Shown here: one piece after another, positions 46,365-56,517 of the stretch | Numbering within the stretch: position 1 is the first letter of the stretch | Layout of the letters: every line of letters starts with the position of its first letter | Assembly: GCA_963971425.1 (NCBI GenBank) | Contig: OZ020524.1 | Location: 17,921,845-17,985,844 of the forward strand | Length of the DNA stretch: 64,000 nucleotides | From: Bryoerythrophyllum caledonicum | Taxonomy: Eukaryota; Streptophyta; Bryopsida; Pottiales; Pottiaceae | Direction of reading: 5' to 3' | Position numbers and translations under genes: made by a program | The notes under the pieces: model-generated | Databases searched by the model: none | Told to the model about the DNA's origin: nothing | What the model saw: only the letters and a program-made list of their open reading frames with translations

Positions 46365-47623
46365 TGCACAGAGTAGAACGCTACTCCCTGGAAATGTGAA
46401 GCAAATGTTTGGAGATGGAGTGTAGATGGATTCACAAGAATTCACTACACAATACGCTAACGAACCCGCACATATCTTTACACACTGTATAAACGTCTTA
46501 TATCTCGTAAACACACAAATAGCACACCCTACCCTCCACAATAGCCACCCAGACCAAGCCATCCTATTATCCATGGTCCAAATGTTACAAAATCGAATAC
46601 AAATCACAACTCTCCACAAAATTGGAGCACACATTAACATAGAAGGAAATGAACAAGCGGAGAAACTAGCTAAAGGACTAAACAAATCCCATAGACATGC
46701 TAAGCACCCCCACAAACACGCCCATGCTACCCCATACTACCTCCAAAGAGAAAGTTGGTCCTCTATGGAGGACACCCCAGATAAAGGCCCCATCAGTTTT
46801 TTAGATAAATACCTCAAAAAAAGATCTAATTAATAACCTCGACCTAATCTCAATAAAATTCCCTGTCATAGATAAATGTAGCGGAAATGACGACATTGAC
46901 AATGAGCTCTCTACTAACTTTTGGAAAAATCCCATAATTACAAACTCACAAAAAACATGTGTTATCAAATTCTGTACTGGACAATACATGGAAAATGCCC
47001 GCAAACAACTCTTCTTTGGTACAGAAAGATTTCCATCCATAACATGCCTAATATGCACATCCATAGACCCCAACACATGGCTACATGTACTTCTCAAATG
47101 CCAAAACCACCACATACACTCCCTAATCGTCAAAAGACACAACAAAGTGGTATAGGAAATCCGAAAGCTAATAACATCCTCCAATAAATCACGATGCTTT
47201 ATACTTATGAACGCCGGTACCTTCATCAACAAACCACAAGAAAATACGGTCCCGCCGTGGCTACTTCCATGCACATGTGGAACCCAAAGATGTCACTGTA
47301 ATGCCAGATTCAAACCAGACATACTATGCGTCAAAGGACTACCATATAAAGACCCCCCACCGGACCACATTAACTCAAACCTTACCATCCAATTTATCGA
47401 ATTCAGATATTGCAATGATAGATTTTCCCCAGAAGCAATTGAAAACAAAATCAATAAATACCAACCACTTATCAATGACATTACAACCCTAGGATGGAAT
47501 GTTGACCCACTCATTCTCATTACCGCTGGAGCTAGAGCTACTACTTTTATCCCTTCTATGAAAAATCTCGAAAAAACATTCAATGTCCCCATTGACCCAA
47601 TCAAAAAACATCACAAAAAATGA
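46365..47623 (+). pseudogene. RNase H and restriction-like endonuclease end of a non-LTR retrotransposon
   Basis: The frame at 46426-46830 carries an RNase H domain (DSQEFTTQYAN and KIGAHINIEGNEQAEKLAK, with Glu where Asp is usual in the last motif). After a one-base shift in an A-run near 46817, it continues with a CCHC motif (CLICTSIDPN, WLHVLLKC), a TAG at 47153, and then 47207-47623. There, FKPDILCV, IQFIEFRYCNDRF and NKYQPLI match a PD-(D/E)xK restriction-like endonuclease as in R2- and Dualen/RandI-type elements. RNase H plus this nuclease together is the Dualen/RandI arrangement. Whether the upstream endonuclease-RT at 42.3-44.6 kb is the same element is unclear. Confidence 0.65.
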
Positions 47624-48525
47624 ACACCATCGCTATTCAACATGCAATGTCCATCCTTTTACATAAACGCAAACTAGAAAATAACCAACCGCTCCCAGAT
47701 TCACAAGAAACACCTTAGTACCCCTCAATACACACAAATAAACTTTACAGATCACTCCTTGGAATGGAACCCGATGGCTCTACTCTATCCTTGGTCCCGT
47801 ATTACTGGTTACTAGCTACTTGTCCCTGGTTACATAGTGTCTACCCTCGAGAGGGGGGAGTAGTTCCATACTACTAAACCTATGTCCAGTGGACATTGAT
47901 TTAGTGGTGGAACAAACAGACACTTTATTCACTCCGGCCTTCATCTAGGACCAAAGTTCTTCTTCTGGTCCAACAGTGGGAGTGAAAGATGCGGTGATAG
48001 TAAGATGCCGAACATAGAGGTGGACTAGATGATACAATTAATGCTTATCTGTTGTAGGCTCTCTTAGACGGCAACCACACGATGACACCAACACTCCATT
48101 GTTACCTTTAGTGTCACCTCGACTGCTCATTTCATCCATTTATTTATTTACTTATTTAGTTAGTCAGGCATTTCATCTAGATTTTTGGATATCCTATCAA
48201 AAAAGGAAATAAGTTGTAAAGTATGTCCAAAAAAGAAATAAGAATTTCTCTATTTGTAGATTTTATCCCATAATTTAAGACTCAACGAAACTAGAGATTG
48301 TACCTTTAGGATATGGAATCAAAGACCTCACAAGGAACATTAGGGTCCTATACCTAAGAAAATTCATCTGTGACAAATATATGTGCGCCGTGTATTACAA
48401 AACCAACAACTTTTTGGATGCGCATAAAATGTAGTCTTTATTGTGCATGTTGGACGGGCAGTAAAAGTCCGAGCATGGGGATATCCTATCAAAACGCTCA
48501 CTACTCCCCTCTTCAATTGATACCC
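47624..48525. other. Probable 3' UTR of the non-LTR element and upstream DNA of mevalonate kinase
   Basis: There is no gene. Two related AAAAAAGAAATAAG-type tails occur at 48200-48245, possibly the 3' end of the non-LTR element. A TTTATTTA run is at 48141-48162. Confidence 0.4.
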
Positions 48526-48745
48526 GCACCTGCATTCACCACGAGCAATACAGGGGAGATATACCGGGCGTTCGTGTCCCACCGTTCGCACTGTACACGC
48601 ACTCTCCGCTAGAAGTGACGCCCCTCACCACGACGAATACCGGGAATTTGTACCGGGATTCTGTATCCCACCGGACGCACTGTACACGCACTCTCCGCTG
48701 TAAGTGACGCCCTCACCTGCATTCGCCACGAGGAATGCCGGGGTG
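48526..48745 (+). promoter_or_regulatory. Tandemly repeated promoter segment upstream of mevalonate kinase
   Basis: Two diverged units of about 98 and 88 bp (48526-48623 and 48624-48711), plus a third partial one to about 48742, repeat the same order of words. The words are CACCTGCATTC(A/G)CCACGAG, AATACCGGG, GTATCCCACCG, CGCACTGTACACGCACTCTC and AAGTGACGCC. The block ends about 60 bp before the start codon. It probably contains the core promoter or the 5' leader in multiple copies. Confidence 0.7.
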
Positions 48746-48804
48746 GTAACATTCCCCTTTCAATTTCTCTCTCGATTTCCTTCGTCTCCTTCGTTTCTTC
48801 AGCG

Positions 48805-50845
48805 ATGGCGATGGCGAAGGGCTCCTCGCCTCTGGATCCAGAGGTGCTCCCTGGAGTGGACGCTAGGGCGCCAGGCAAGGTCATTCTCACGGGCGAGCAC
48901 GCTGTCGTGCACGGCACCTCCGCTGTCGCCGCCGCGCTCGGCCTCTACACCACGGCCACCATCCGCCCGGGTACAATCTCGCCTCCTAGGGTTTCATCCG
49001 CTCGCGCATTCTGCGATCGAAATGCCGCTGTGAACTCTTTTCTAGTTTGATATTTGAGAATGATATAGCACTCTGTTGTTTGGCAATGCGTGGTGATGTG
49101 CGCTTTTTTTTTCGTGAATCCTGATGAGAGTTAGATCGTTGTGTTGTCCGGTTGCATTATTCTAAAAAAAAAATTCGGTGTTTTGAGAAGTTTGGGATTG
49201 TGATGGTTTGGAATGCGGGTGTGAATGGCGATGCGTTGTTTGCAGGGGTGGATGATAGCTGTGTGCTTGATCTGCCGCAGCTTGGATTGGACTTGAAATG
49301 GCCTCTTAAGATGATAGAGGAGATTGTTACGCAAGGGCGATTGTTGGAGCCCAAGCCCGCGCAGGTTTCTTCGTATTCTGAGTCGGGGTGGCCGGAATTG
49401 GGAGCGTTCGTTGAGAAGCAGCTTGGATTGGACGCTGCGAAGGGAGCTGATGCAGCTGTGACTGCGTTTCTGTTCCTCTATACATCAATCGTTGGGTAAG
49501 GAGGTGGTATGAGTTCTAAAATCGTTGTGAAACAGGGTCTTAAGGAGGTTTTGAGTTTTGAGTTTCGATTTTTGGGAACATATGGTGACATATTTATACA
49601 TGCCTGTAGAAGTTGTTTTCTTTTTCTGTGCAATGTTTTTCTCGACTCATGTGGACGGTTACCTCCATTTTGTACGTTGAACACATGTGGTGGTCTGAAT
49701 CGGGGGTAGGCTAACAGAGCTTAAACCTCAGTTTGCAGCCGGTAACTGTGCGAGTAACGTCTGAGCTTCCAGTGGGAGCTGGCTTGGGGTCCTCGGCTGC
49801 CTACTGTGTCGCTTTGTCAGCTGCTCTTTTGGCCTATGCTGGAGAGATTGATTTGCCACAAGCGAATGTCGCAGGCGGGAAAACATGGCTTGATGTAGAC
49901 GAAAAGAAGGGGGACTTGGTGAACAGATGGGCGTTTGAAGGGGAGCGGATCATCCACGGACGTCCTTCTGGCATAGACAATACAGTGAGCAGCTATGGTA
50001 AGATCTTAACTATCTATCCCGCTCGAGAAGTTGTTGATTTGTTTTGTAGATTAAGTGTGTGTTTTTCCCCTCCAGTGTTTAGTTGAATTGACATGGCTAT
50101 CATTCAGGTTATGTGGTGAAGTTCAAGAAGGGCCAGATCACGCGCTTGCATACGCAGATGCCACTACGAATGCTCCTGACTAACACTCAAGTTGGAAGGA
50201 ACACCAAAGCCTTGGTAGCAGGAGTTGGAGAGCGTGCCCTTCGTCATCCAGCAGCCATGGGTGCAATGTTCAAAGCCATCGATGAGATTGCAGAAGAAGT
50301 TGTGGCTATACTGCTAACACCACCTGAGAACAGTGGAGGTGAACAGAAGGAGGGTGAGGTGATTGTTTTAACCGAGGAATGTGGACCACACCCCGTCTTC
50401 AAAACAGAGCAGGAAGTCAGGCTCCAGGAGCTAGTGGAGATGAATCAGGGCCTCTTGCAAGGCATTGGTGTAAGTCATCTATCCATTGAGTCGATCTGTC
50501 AGGTTACTGCATCCTACAGATTACAGTCGAAACTTACGGGAGCCGGTGGAGGTGGCTGCGTCTTAACTCTTTTACCGCACAGTATCCTCACATTATTCTC
50601 TTCAACTCGAAAGTGAAAATTCTTCTTGAAGCGTTGTAGTGTTTCTTGTCATTTATGTTATCAAATTCTCTGATCTTAGTATTGCTGTTCCTGATTGTGT
50701 GCTGGATCCTTGACGAAGTTCGTCAGAATTGTCCCCCGCATCGGTGGAACTGGTGAAAGTAGACTTGGAAGCCAATGGCTTTTCCTGCTTTGAAGCTGTG
50801 ATCGGTGGCAACGGAGTGCAAGTCAGTCGTCGAATACTAAGTTGA
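48805..50845 (+). CDS. MVK: Mevalonate kinase
   Basis: Five exons, 48805-48970, 49246-49495, 49732-49997, 50108-50581 and 50727-50845, join in phase with GT-AG introns and encode 424 residues. The enzyme phosphorylates mevalonate with ATP in the cytosolic mevalonate pathway that feeds sterols and other isoprenoids. Motif 1 is APGKVILTGEHAVVHG (22-37). The GHMP ATP loop is PVGAGLGSSAAYC (152-164). The catalytic Asp is Asp221 in GRPSGIDN. Motif 3 is KLTGAGGGGCVLTLLP (369-384). The last exon ends SCFEAVIGGNGVQV, as in plant enzymes. Length is slightly above the roughly 380-390 of flowering-plant enzymes, mainly at the N terminus. Two nearby ATGs (48805 and 48811) are possible starts. Exon limits were placed by splice sites, phase and family continuity. 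All exons are open and the gene looks functional. Confidence 0.93.
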
Positions 50846-51900
50846 AGACCTCTGGTGCCTGATCAAGCAATGACATCGTTCTCCTGTGGCGACGCTTTTC
50901 TAGATCGATTTGCAGCAGCCTTTGGAGTACGCTACAAAGTTCTGCCACAGTCTCACCGACAATAGCACCTGTGGCTGTTGGATGATCAAGAGGCGACTCC
51001 TGCCATCAAGGCTTCGGTATTCTTTCCAACTTCCGAATCACTGAGAAGCGTTTGTGGATCCCAAGCGGTGGTATGAAAAGACAACAAGTGCTGCGTACTG
51101 GCGCTACGGATCTTCAACTGCGAAGAACGGCAATTTCCAAGTTGTAATGCAATATCCTGGATTCGTTAGTAATCTCTAAACCTTTCTGTATGCTTGTTAG
51201 TATAGCCACCGCTGAGAATTTGACCGAGCTTTTTCAGCTTCATCCGAAACGTTATATAGTTAGGAGGCTTTTCCTCACCTAAACTGTGGAAGAGTTTTGA
51301 GATTGGGTGGAATCTGATGCAGTGTCTCGGATGCAGAATCCCGTTTAAGACTTTGGTACATTTTATATGCCTCCGTTACAACATTTGGAATGGAGCTCAG
51401 CGGTGGTAGTGAACTTTTCGTCTTCATAATATAACAATTAACACTGATCTATACGCAAATGTGATTCTACACCTGACCAAGCTGAGATGGGAGGAGACGC
51501 TTACCACCTTGGAAGGATGTTCGAATTACGCAAGTAAAGTCATTGATGTGGCGACAAGTGGGTTCAAGCTATTTACAGTTCTGCAATCTCTTCAGTGACA
51601 TAAACATCTTTGAGAGAAATTAATTTTCCTTCCGGCTCAATCATGAAAGCACCACACGAGATCAGTCATTAGAAAGGCGGCTCTAAACCGTATTTACAGG
51701 ACATTTTGTAAATTAACTGGAAGATCAATAATCCTTTCAAGATGCTCTTTCACCCGACCCTTTCAACTAGATGCTTGTAGTACTTAACTCCAGCGAAACC
51801 TCCGCCTTCAAAGTGAAAAACTTTGATGTCACAAAAGGACAACACCAACGTCATGAAAGTCGTATCTCCAGCATCATGTCTTACTTTAACTAAGTTCATA
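50846..51900. other. Intergenic DNA between mevalonate kinase and bZIP
   Basis: No gene was recognised. The first several hundred bases probably include the mevalonate kinase 3' UTR. The part after about 51780 may contain exons of the bZIP N-terminus that I could not define. Confidence 0.35.
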
Positions 51901-51920
51901 ATTTTGATGTTCTCATGCAG

Positions 51921-52854
51921 GAACATCAAAATTAATACTTCCGAAAGGGAAAACAACAGCACCGGCCGGACACTTCTGACGCCGAGGTGGGGAAGTCGCG
52001 ACCCATCACGAAGTGTCCGAGGATGAAGATCAATGGCATGACGCAGCACCGGGTGACATCAAACGCATACAGCGGTAAGCAACACAAGTTTACACAGCTA
52101 GCCAGCCTGACCCAATGACTTATTAAGAGACTTCCTTTGCTGATATGTATGAGTACTTCATGTGGTGGCTGAGGATGCTTTCCAACCGCGAATCAGCAAG
52201 GCGATCACGCAGGAGGAAGCAGGCTCGTTTGAGTGAGCTGGAAATGCACGTAGCGCAATTGAGACCGGAAAACAACACGCTGGGAAAAAGGTTCCAGGAA
52301 ATGAGCCACAAGTTCCAAGAAGCCGCGGTTCACAATCGTGTGCTTCAGGCAGATTGCGAGGCTTTACGTGCCAAGGTACGTTGTCCCCATTCCTCTCCCA
52401 ATTTCTGTCATAAAACACCACTCCAGAAAACAAGTATTCGTCTAGAAAATGCTGTAACTCCTATTGCGTCACTTCATGCAATAAAGAGTAGTACATTCAA
52501 CTGTCCACTATCCTCAACCAATATTTTGACTGTGAATCCAGGTCAATATGGCTGCAAGAGATTTAATGGCAATTAAGGCACGGAACCATACCTGGAGAGC
52601 ATTTCATTGTGGACCCGAGTTTGAGGTATCTGATGTCATTGTATGGTGCTGATGAGCCCAGCTCACAGGTCAAGGCTGGCGATGAAGCTGGCAAGCCGAT
52701 GGGCAGGACGGCATCTATGCAACGAGTGGCCAGCCTTGAGCATCTGCACAAGCGCATGAGAAGTGGCGTTTCTTGCAACACACCAGGCTCATGGAACAGC
52801 AGCTCTTGGGAGAACATGGAAGGCCCCATCATGGTGGAGCAGCATGACATTTAA
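51921..52854 (+). CDS. bZIP transcription factor, group C-like (Opaque2/BZO2H type), partial model
   Basis: The exon at 52174-52375 encodes the heart of the domain: [19 protein letters not shown] followed by a heptad leucine zipper, ending LRAKV. It joins in phase to an upstream exon ending at 52074 (APGDIKRIQ, the usual lead-in DVKR), preceded by an acidic [10 protein letters not shown] stretch. Downstream, an acceptor at 52541 gives [12 protein letters not shown]. The 52609-52854 frame gives [16 protein letters not shown] and [16 protein letters not shown], which is the conserved C-terminal motif of group C bZIPs. The pieces do not join perfectly. An in-frame TGA lies near 51980 upstream, and one base is out of phase between 52542 and 52609. 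Either small exons were missed, or the gene carries indels. The product would be a nuclear dimer binding ACGT-core sites. Confidence 0.65.
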
Positions 52855-53393
52855 TAAGGATACTACTGCACATGGACATATCGCTGATAATTCATGGACC
52901 CACTCCAAAGCTCCCATACTCTCAAGGTTAGAGACTCTTCGTAGGGTTCACACTCGAGAAAAAAGCAACGCGGGGTGATGCGAGCCCTGAGAGGATTTGT
53001 CCAGAACCATGAAGTTGGCCTGGATCATGAAGATAAATTCTGTACAGGATGTATCAAGGCAGGGCTCTATCAAAGTTTTTGGCAGAGATTGCTGACACAA
53101 GTGTAAATGCTTTTGATGAATTAAAATTCTATTAACTGGTTACATGCTACAACGTCATCCCTGTCTGTAAGTTTATGGTAACTCACCTGGTCAATGCACC
53201 TCACGTCTCATGCTTTCCAAGATGATCTTTCTCTCTGAGCACATGGAAAGCTTGGAACGAATCCTGCTCCTGCTGCAGCACTCACCCTCGTGATGCTAGA
53301 CATACAACTCAATACGGTAGACTTCATACCACGTCATCAAAACTTGCAGACGTCAGTGAACTAACAAATTCCATACCAATTGCACACAATGTA
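52855..53393. other. bZIP 3' region and intergenic DNA
   Basis: No gene was found. The region ends at the left boundary of Tc1 element D. Confidence 0.35.
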
Positions 53394-54212
53394 CAGTGGG
53401 GTACAGTTTGCTTACGAATTCTGGCCGCAGTGCAGGACAGTGAAAAAACTGGGAAACTTTGGAATGCAATAACTTGCTCAAAAATTGACGGATTTTGGAA
53501 TTTCAAATTGCGTTGGAATGCTAGTGAAGTCTACTTCAATATTACAAAAAGTATATACATAAAAACTTGAAAAATGAATAAGAATTTGTATTTTCCTTAT
53601 ACACTATCTACCACCTAGTGCTTCCACCTCTAGCTAAGATCACTGCTTTAATACGATTGGGCATAGTTGAAATGAGGCATTTCAATTGCTCTAAAGGAAC
53701 CTCATCCCATACTTTCTGAATGCATTCTATCAATTCTTGCTTATTTTGTGGCATGCTATGGTAACGAAGCCAATCTTTGAGTATCTTCCAAATGTTCTCA
53801 ATTGGATTTAGATCAGGTGAGTTTGAAGGCCACTTCAACTTCTTCATGCCATAAGCTAGTCTCCAATTCTCTGCCAACTTACTTCGATGAACATGAGCTC
53901 CATCTTCCATGAGAGTGAGGTCATGAGGATTATCGTGCATCAAATAAAACCCGCTCAAAGTGCTTTCATACACATTTTTCACAAAATGTGCAGCAGTTCT
54001 TTCTCCTTGAGGCATAATGACTAATGGGCATTTGTCAAAACCAGTAAACGCACCCCACGTCATCACAGATGTCCTTCCAGATTTGAAGGTAGGCCCCAAA
54101 CATTCTGTCATATACTTTTCGTAAGGTTTGCGCCATACTCGAATTTGACGAGAATTCTTTCCAAGTTCAAATGACGATTCATCTGTCCAAATGACCTTGT
54201 ACCAATCTTGTT
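53394..54212 (-). mobile_element. Tc1-type element D, cut by the assembly gap
   Basis: The left end CAGTGGGGTACAG begins at 53394, directly after TA (53392-53393). It contains the 3' two-thirds of a transposase gene on the minus strand. The other end is inside or beyond the run of N at 54213-54412. Its terminal CAGTGGGG matches elements C and E, although its transposase is clearly diverged from theirs. Confidence 0.75.
53608..54212 (-). CDS. Tc1-type transposase of element D, 5' end missing in the gap
   Basis: About 201 codons are open from the gap edge to the stop at 53608. The first Asp is in VIWTDESSFELGK, the second in LMEDGAHVHRSK and the Glu in PDLNPIENIWKIL, so the DD34E triad is complete. 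The end ILARGGSTRW matches the (A)NGGHTRW ends of the other copies. No stop or frameshift is seen in the visible part. The N-terminal DNA-binding region is not in the assembly, so intactness cannot be judged. This is the best-preserved catalytic domain in the window. Confidence 0.85.
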
Positions 54213-54412
54213 NNNNNNNNNNNNNNNNNNNNNNNNNNNNNNNNNNNNNNNNNNNNNNNNNNNNNNNNNNNNNNNNNNNNNNNNNNNNNNNNNNNNNNNN
54301 NNNNNNNNNNNNNNNNNNNNNNNNNNNNNNNNNNNNNNNNNNNNNNNNNNNNNNNNNNNNNNNNNNNNNNNNNNNNNNNNNNNNNNNNNNNNNNNNNNNN
54401 NNNNNNNNNNNN
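54213..54412. other. Assembly gap of exactly 200 N
   Basis: The round length suggests a placeholder of unknown true size. Both sides are Tc1-type sequence: element D on the left, the left inverted arm of element E on the right. The right arm of E is about 940 bp, and only about 325 bp of the left arm is visible. At least 600 bp plus the 5' end of element D are therefore expected to be missing. Confidence 0.95.
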
Positions 54413-55020
54413 TCAAAAAAATTTATTTGTCCATGAAATTTTGGGTATGAAGTCACCTTCACGTCAAATACAAGTGTGGAAAATTTCAAAATCCAAAAGA
54501 TTTACACAAAAAAACATATACCAAGTCTACCAACATGTATTGTTGTGACAAACAAAGGGGAAAGTTTACCACTACTTCCAACTTCAACACCCTTCCTAGG
54601 ATTGAGTTTTTGTTGATACATAATGAAATTTTGGCCACAAGATCATCTCTATATTGGTAACATATGAGATAGATTTCAAAGCTAAAAGATGTATATACAA
54701 AAAAAAATTATTCCATATCTACCAATGTTTGTAACAATGAGAAACTATATTGAAGGGGCATATTGAGAATGTCAAATTATCTTTGACACCTTGTACTCTT
54801 CATTGATTTTATTCATGTGACTAAGCTACCAAACATAAATGCATCTTGAAAAGATCAATGAAATCTACATGTAGAATTGCAGAGTTGTTTTGTGTAGAAG
54901 AATCCACTTGTCATAAGGTTTGGTGTGCATTATGCACGTATGACGAGTTTTCTCCTCCAAATATCTGTTGAGCACTATGTAAAGGAAATGTTGTGTGTAT
55001 TTTGTCATGTGATTTGTAAT

Positions 55021-55345
55021 AGAGTGAATGTTGAGATGGTATTGAGAGTGAATGTTGAGATGGTATTGAGTGGACATATTAGATATGGGCTGAGTGTTGT
55101 TGACTGATTGAGTAGACAAATCACATATGGGCTGATCCATTGAGTGGGCATATCACATATGGGCTGATTTATTGAGTGGATATATATTTTTTTTGTTGGG
55201 TGTTGTTGACTAGTTTACTGAGTGTTGACGAATCACATGTGGCATGAGTATGTCCAAGAGTATTTTTTGGTTCACTCAATTGATGCACATGCCATGGTTA
55301 TCATCTAATGCACATGCCATGGTTATCACCTAATGCACATGCCAA
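55021..55345. repeat. Clustered short tandem repeats upstream of the element E transposase
   Basis: Two perfect 24-bp copies lie at 55021-55068. About three copies of an ATCACATATGGGCTGA-containing unit lie at 55073-55170. Two 25-bp copies plus a partial third (ATGCACATGCCATGGTTATC core) lie at 55283-55345. They lie between the left arm and the start codon. Confidence 0.8.
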
Positions 55346-55509
55346 TGTGAGTGTTATGTTGTTGATTGATTTATTTAGTGCACATGCCATAAGCTGAGTC
55401 CTTTGTGTTTAGTGAATTATATAATCCAATTGCCATAGGTTGAGTGTGATATTGATTACTTATTGAAGAGCATTTAGTATTGTATCAACAACATAAAAAA
55501 TAGTCTATA

Positions 55510-56517
55510 ATGGCAATTTCAGATGAAATCCGTGCTCGCATTATAGGTTTAAGTGAGGGAGGAAATACAGGAGTTCAAATTGCAGCCATTACTGGAGTTT
55601 CTGTTAGAACAGTTCAGAGGTTAGTAAAAACGTTTAAAGAAGATGGTACTTATAAGCGCAAACCTTGCGGTGGAAGTCACGCTAAAAAACTTAGTGAGAG
55701 AGATGTGAATAATATTGTTCGTTATGCAAAAACTCATCGTCGTTCCTCGGTCTCAGAGATTACTAATATGTGCCGTACTCAAGTGTGTAGACGTACTATT
55801 CAAAGGGTATTACATAAAAGTGGTATTTTTAGTCGAATTGCAGTCAAAAAACCTTTCTTGACATCCCATCACATGTCTCAATGGTTAGCTTTTGCTCAGA
55901 AGTACCATGGATGGAGTTCAAAAGAGTGGGAGCGTATTGTTTGGACACATGAATCTACTTTTGAGATTGGGAAAAGTTCTCGGCAAATTCATGTTTGGAG
56001 AAGTGCATATGAGCGTTATTCATCAAGTTGTATAGTTCCTACTTTTAAAAGTGGACGGACATCTTTGATGATTTGGCGTGCATTTGCTGGAGGACAAAAG
56101 TCACAACTTGTCTTTATGCCAAAAACTCAACGTTCTGCTAAAGATTTTGTTGAAGTGGTCTACGATGGCGAATTGATTCATTTCTTGAGTAGACTTCCGG
56201 AAGGAGTGCTAATGGAAGATGGTGCACCTGTTCATCGTAGCAAAACATGTGAAGAATGGAGACAAACCCACCAACTCGAAAAGCTCAATTGGCCTGCAAA
56301 CTCTCCCGATCTCAATCCAATCGAGAATGTCTGGAGGATGCTAAAAGATGTTGTGCAACATGGCAAGGAATGCCCTAGAAACTTAGAAGTGATGAAGGTA
56401 GTTCTTGAAAAAGAGTGGAATTTGGTTAGTGGTACAAAGCTCCTTCAACTATGTCATTCTATGCCCTCAAGGTTACAAGCGGTGATTGATGCTAATGGAG
56501 GACATACACGTTGGTAG
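55510..56517 (+). CDS. Tc1-type transposase, open frame but first catalytic Asp replaced by His
   Basis: This 335-codon ORF has a real ATG and no interruption, the usual length for Tc1 transposases. The N-terminal half has a homeodomain-like pair of helix-turn-helices: VQIAAITGVSVRTVQRLV, a KPCGGSHAKKL linker, and VCRRTIQRVLHKSG. The catalytic half has IVWTHESTFEIG, LMEDGAPVHRSK and PDLNPIENVW. The second Asp is 237 and the Glu 272, separated by 34 residues as in DD34E enzymes. The first catalytic position (147, codon 55948-55950) is His where elements B and D have Asp. The protein could still bind its TIRs but should not cut DNA. A sequencing error at that base is the main alternative. The stop codon overlaps the inner edge of the right arm. 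Confidence 0.9.
   Translation: MAISDEIRARIIGLSEGGNTGVQIAAITGVSVRTVQRLVKTFKEDGTYKRKPCGGSHAKKLSERDVNNIVRYAKTHRRSSVSEITNMCRTQVCRRTIQRVLHKSGIFSRIAVKKPFLTSHHMSQWLAFAQKYHGWSSKEWERIVWTHESTFEIGKSSRQIHVWRSAYERYSSSCIVPTFKSGRTSLMIWRAFAGGQKSQLVFMPKTQRSAKDFVEVVYDGELIHFLSRLPEGVLMEDGAPVHRSKTCEEWRQTHQLEKLNWPANSPDLNPIENVWRMLKDVVQHGKECPRNLEVMKVVLEKEWNLVSGTKLLQLCHSMPSRLQAVIDANGGHTRW

Noticed and set aside
54108..54450. Open frames running through the N gap
   Set aside because: They consist of unknown residues and have no information content.
55021..55345. Short regular repeats considered as a CRISPR-like array
   Set aside because: Repeats are head-to-tail without unique spacers of constant length, and the context is a eukaryotic transposon.
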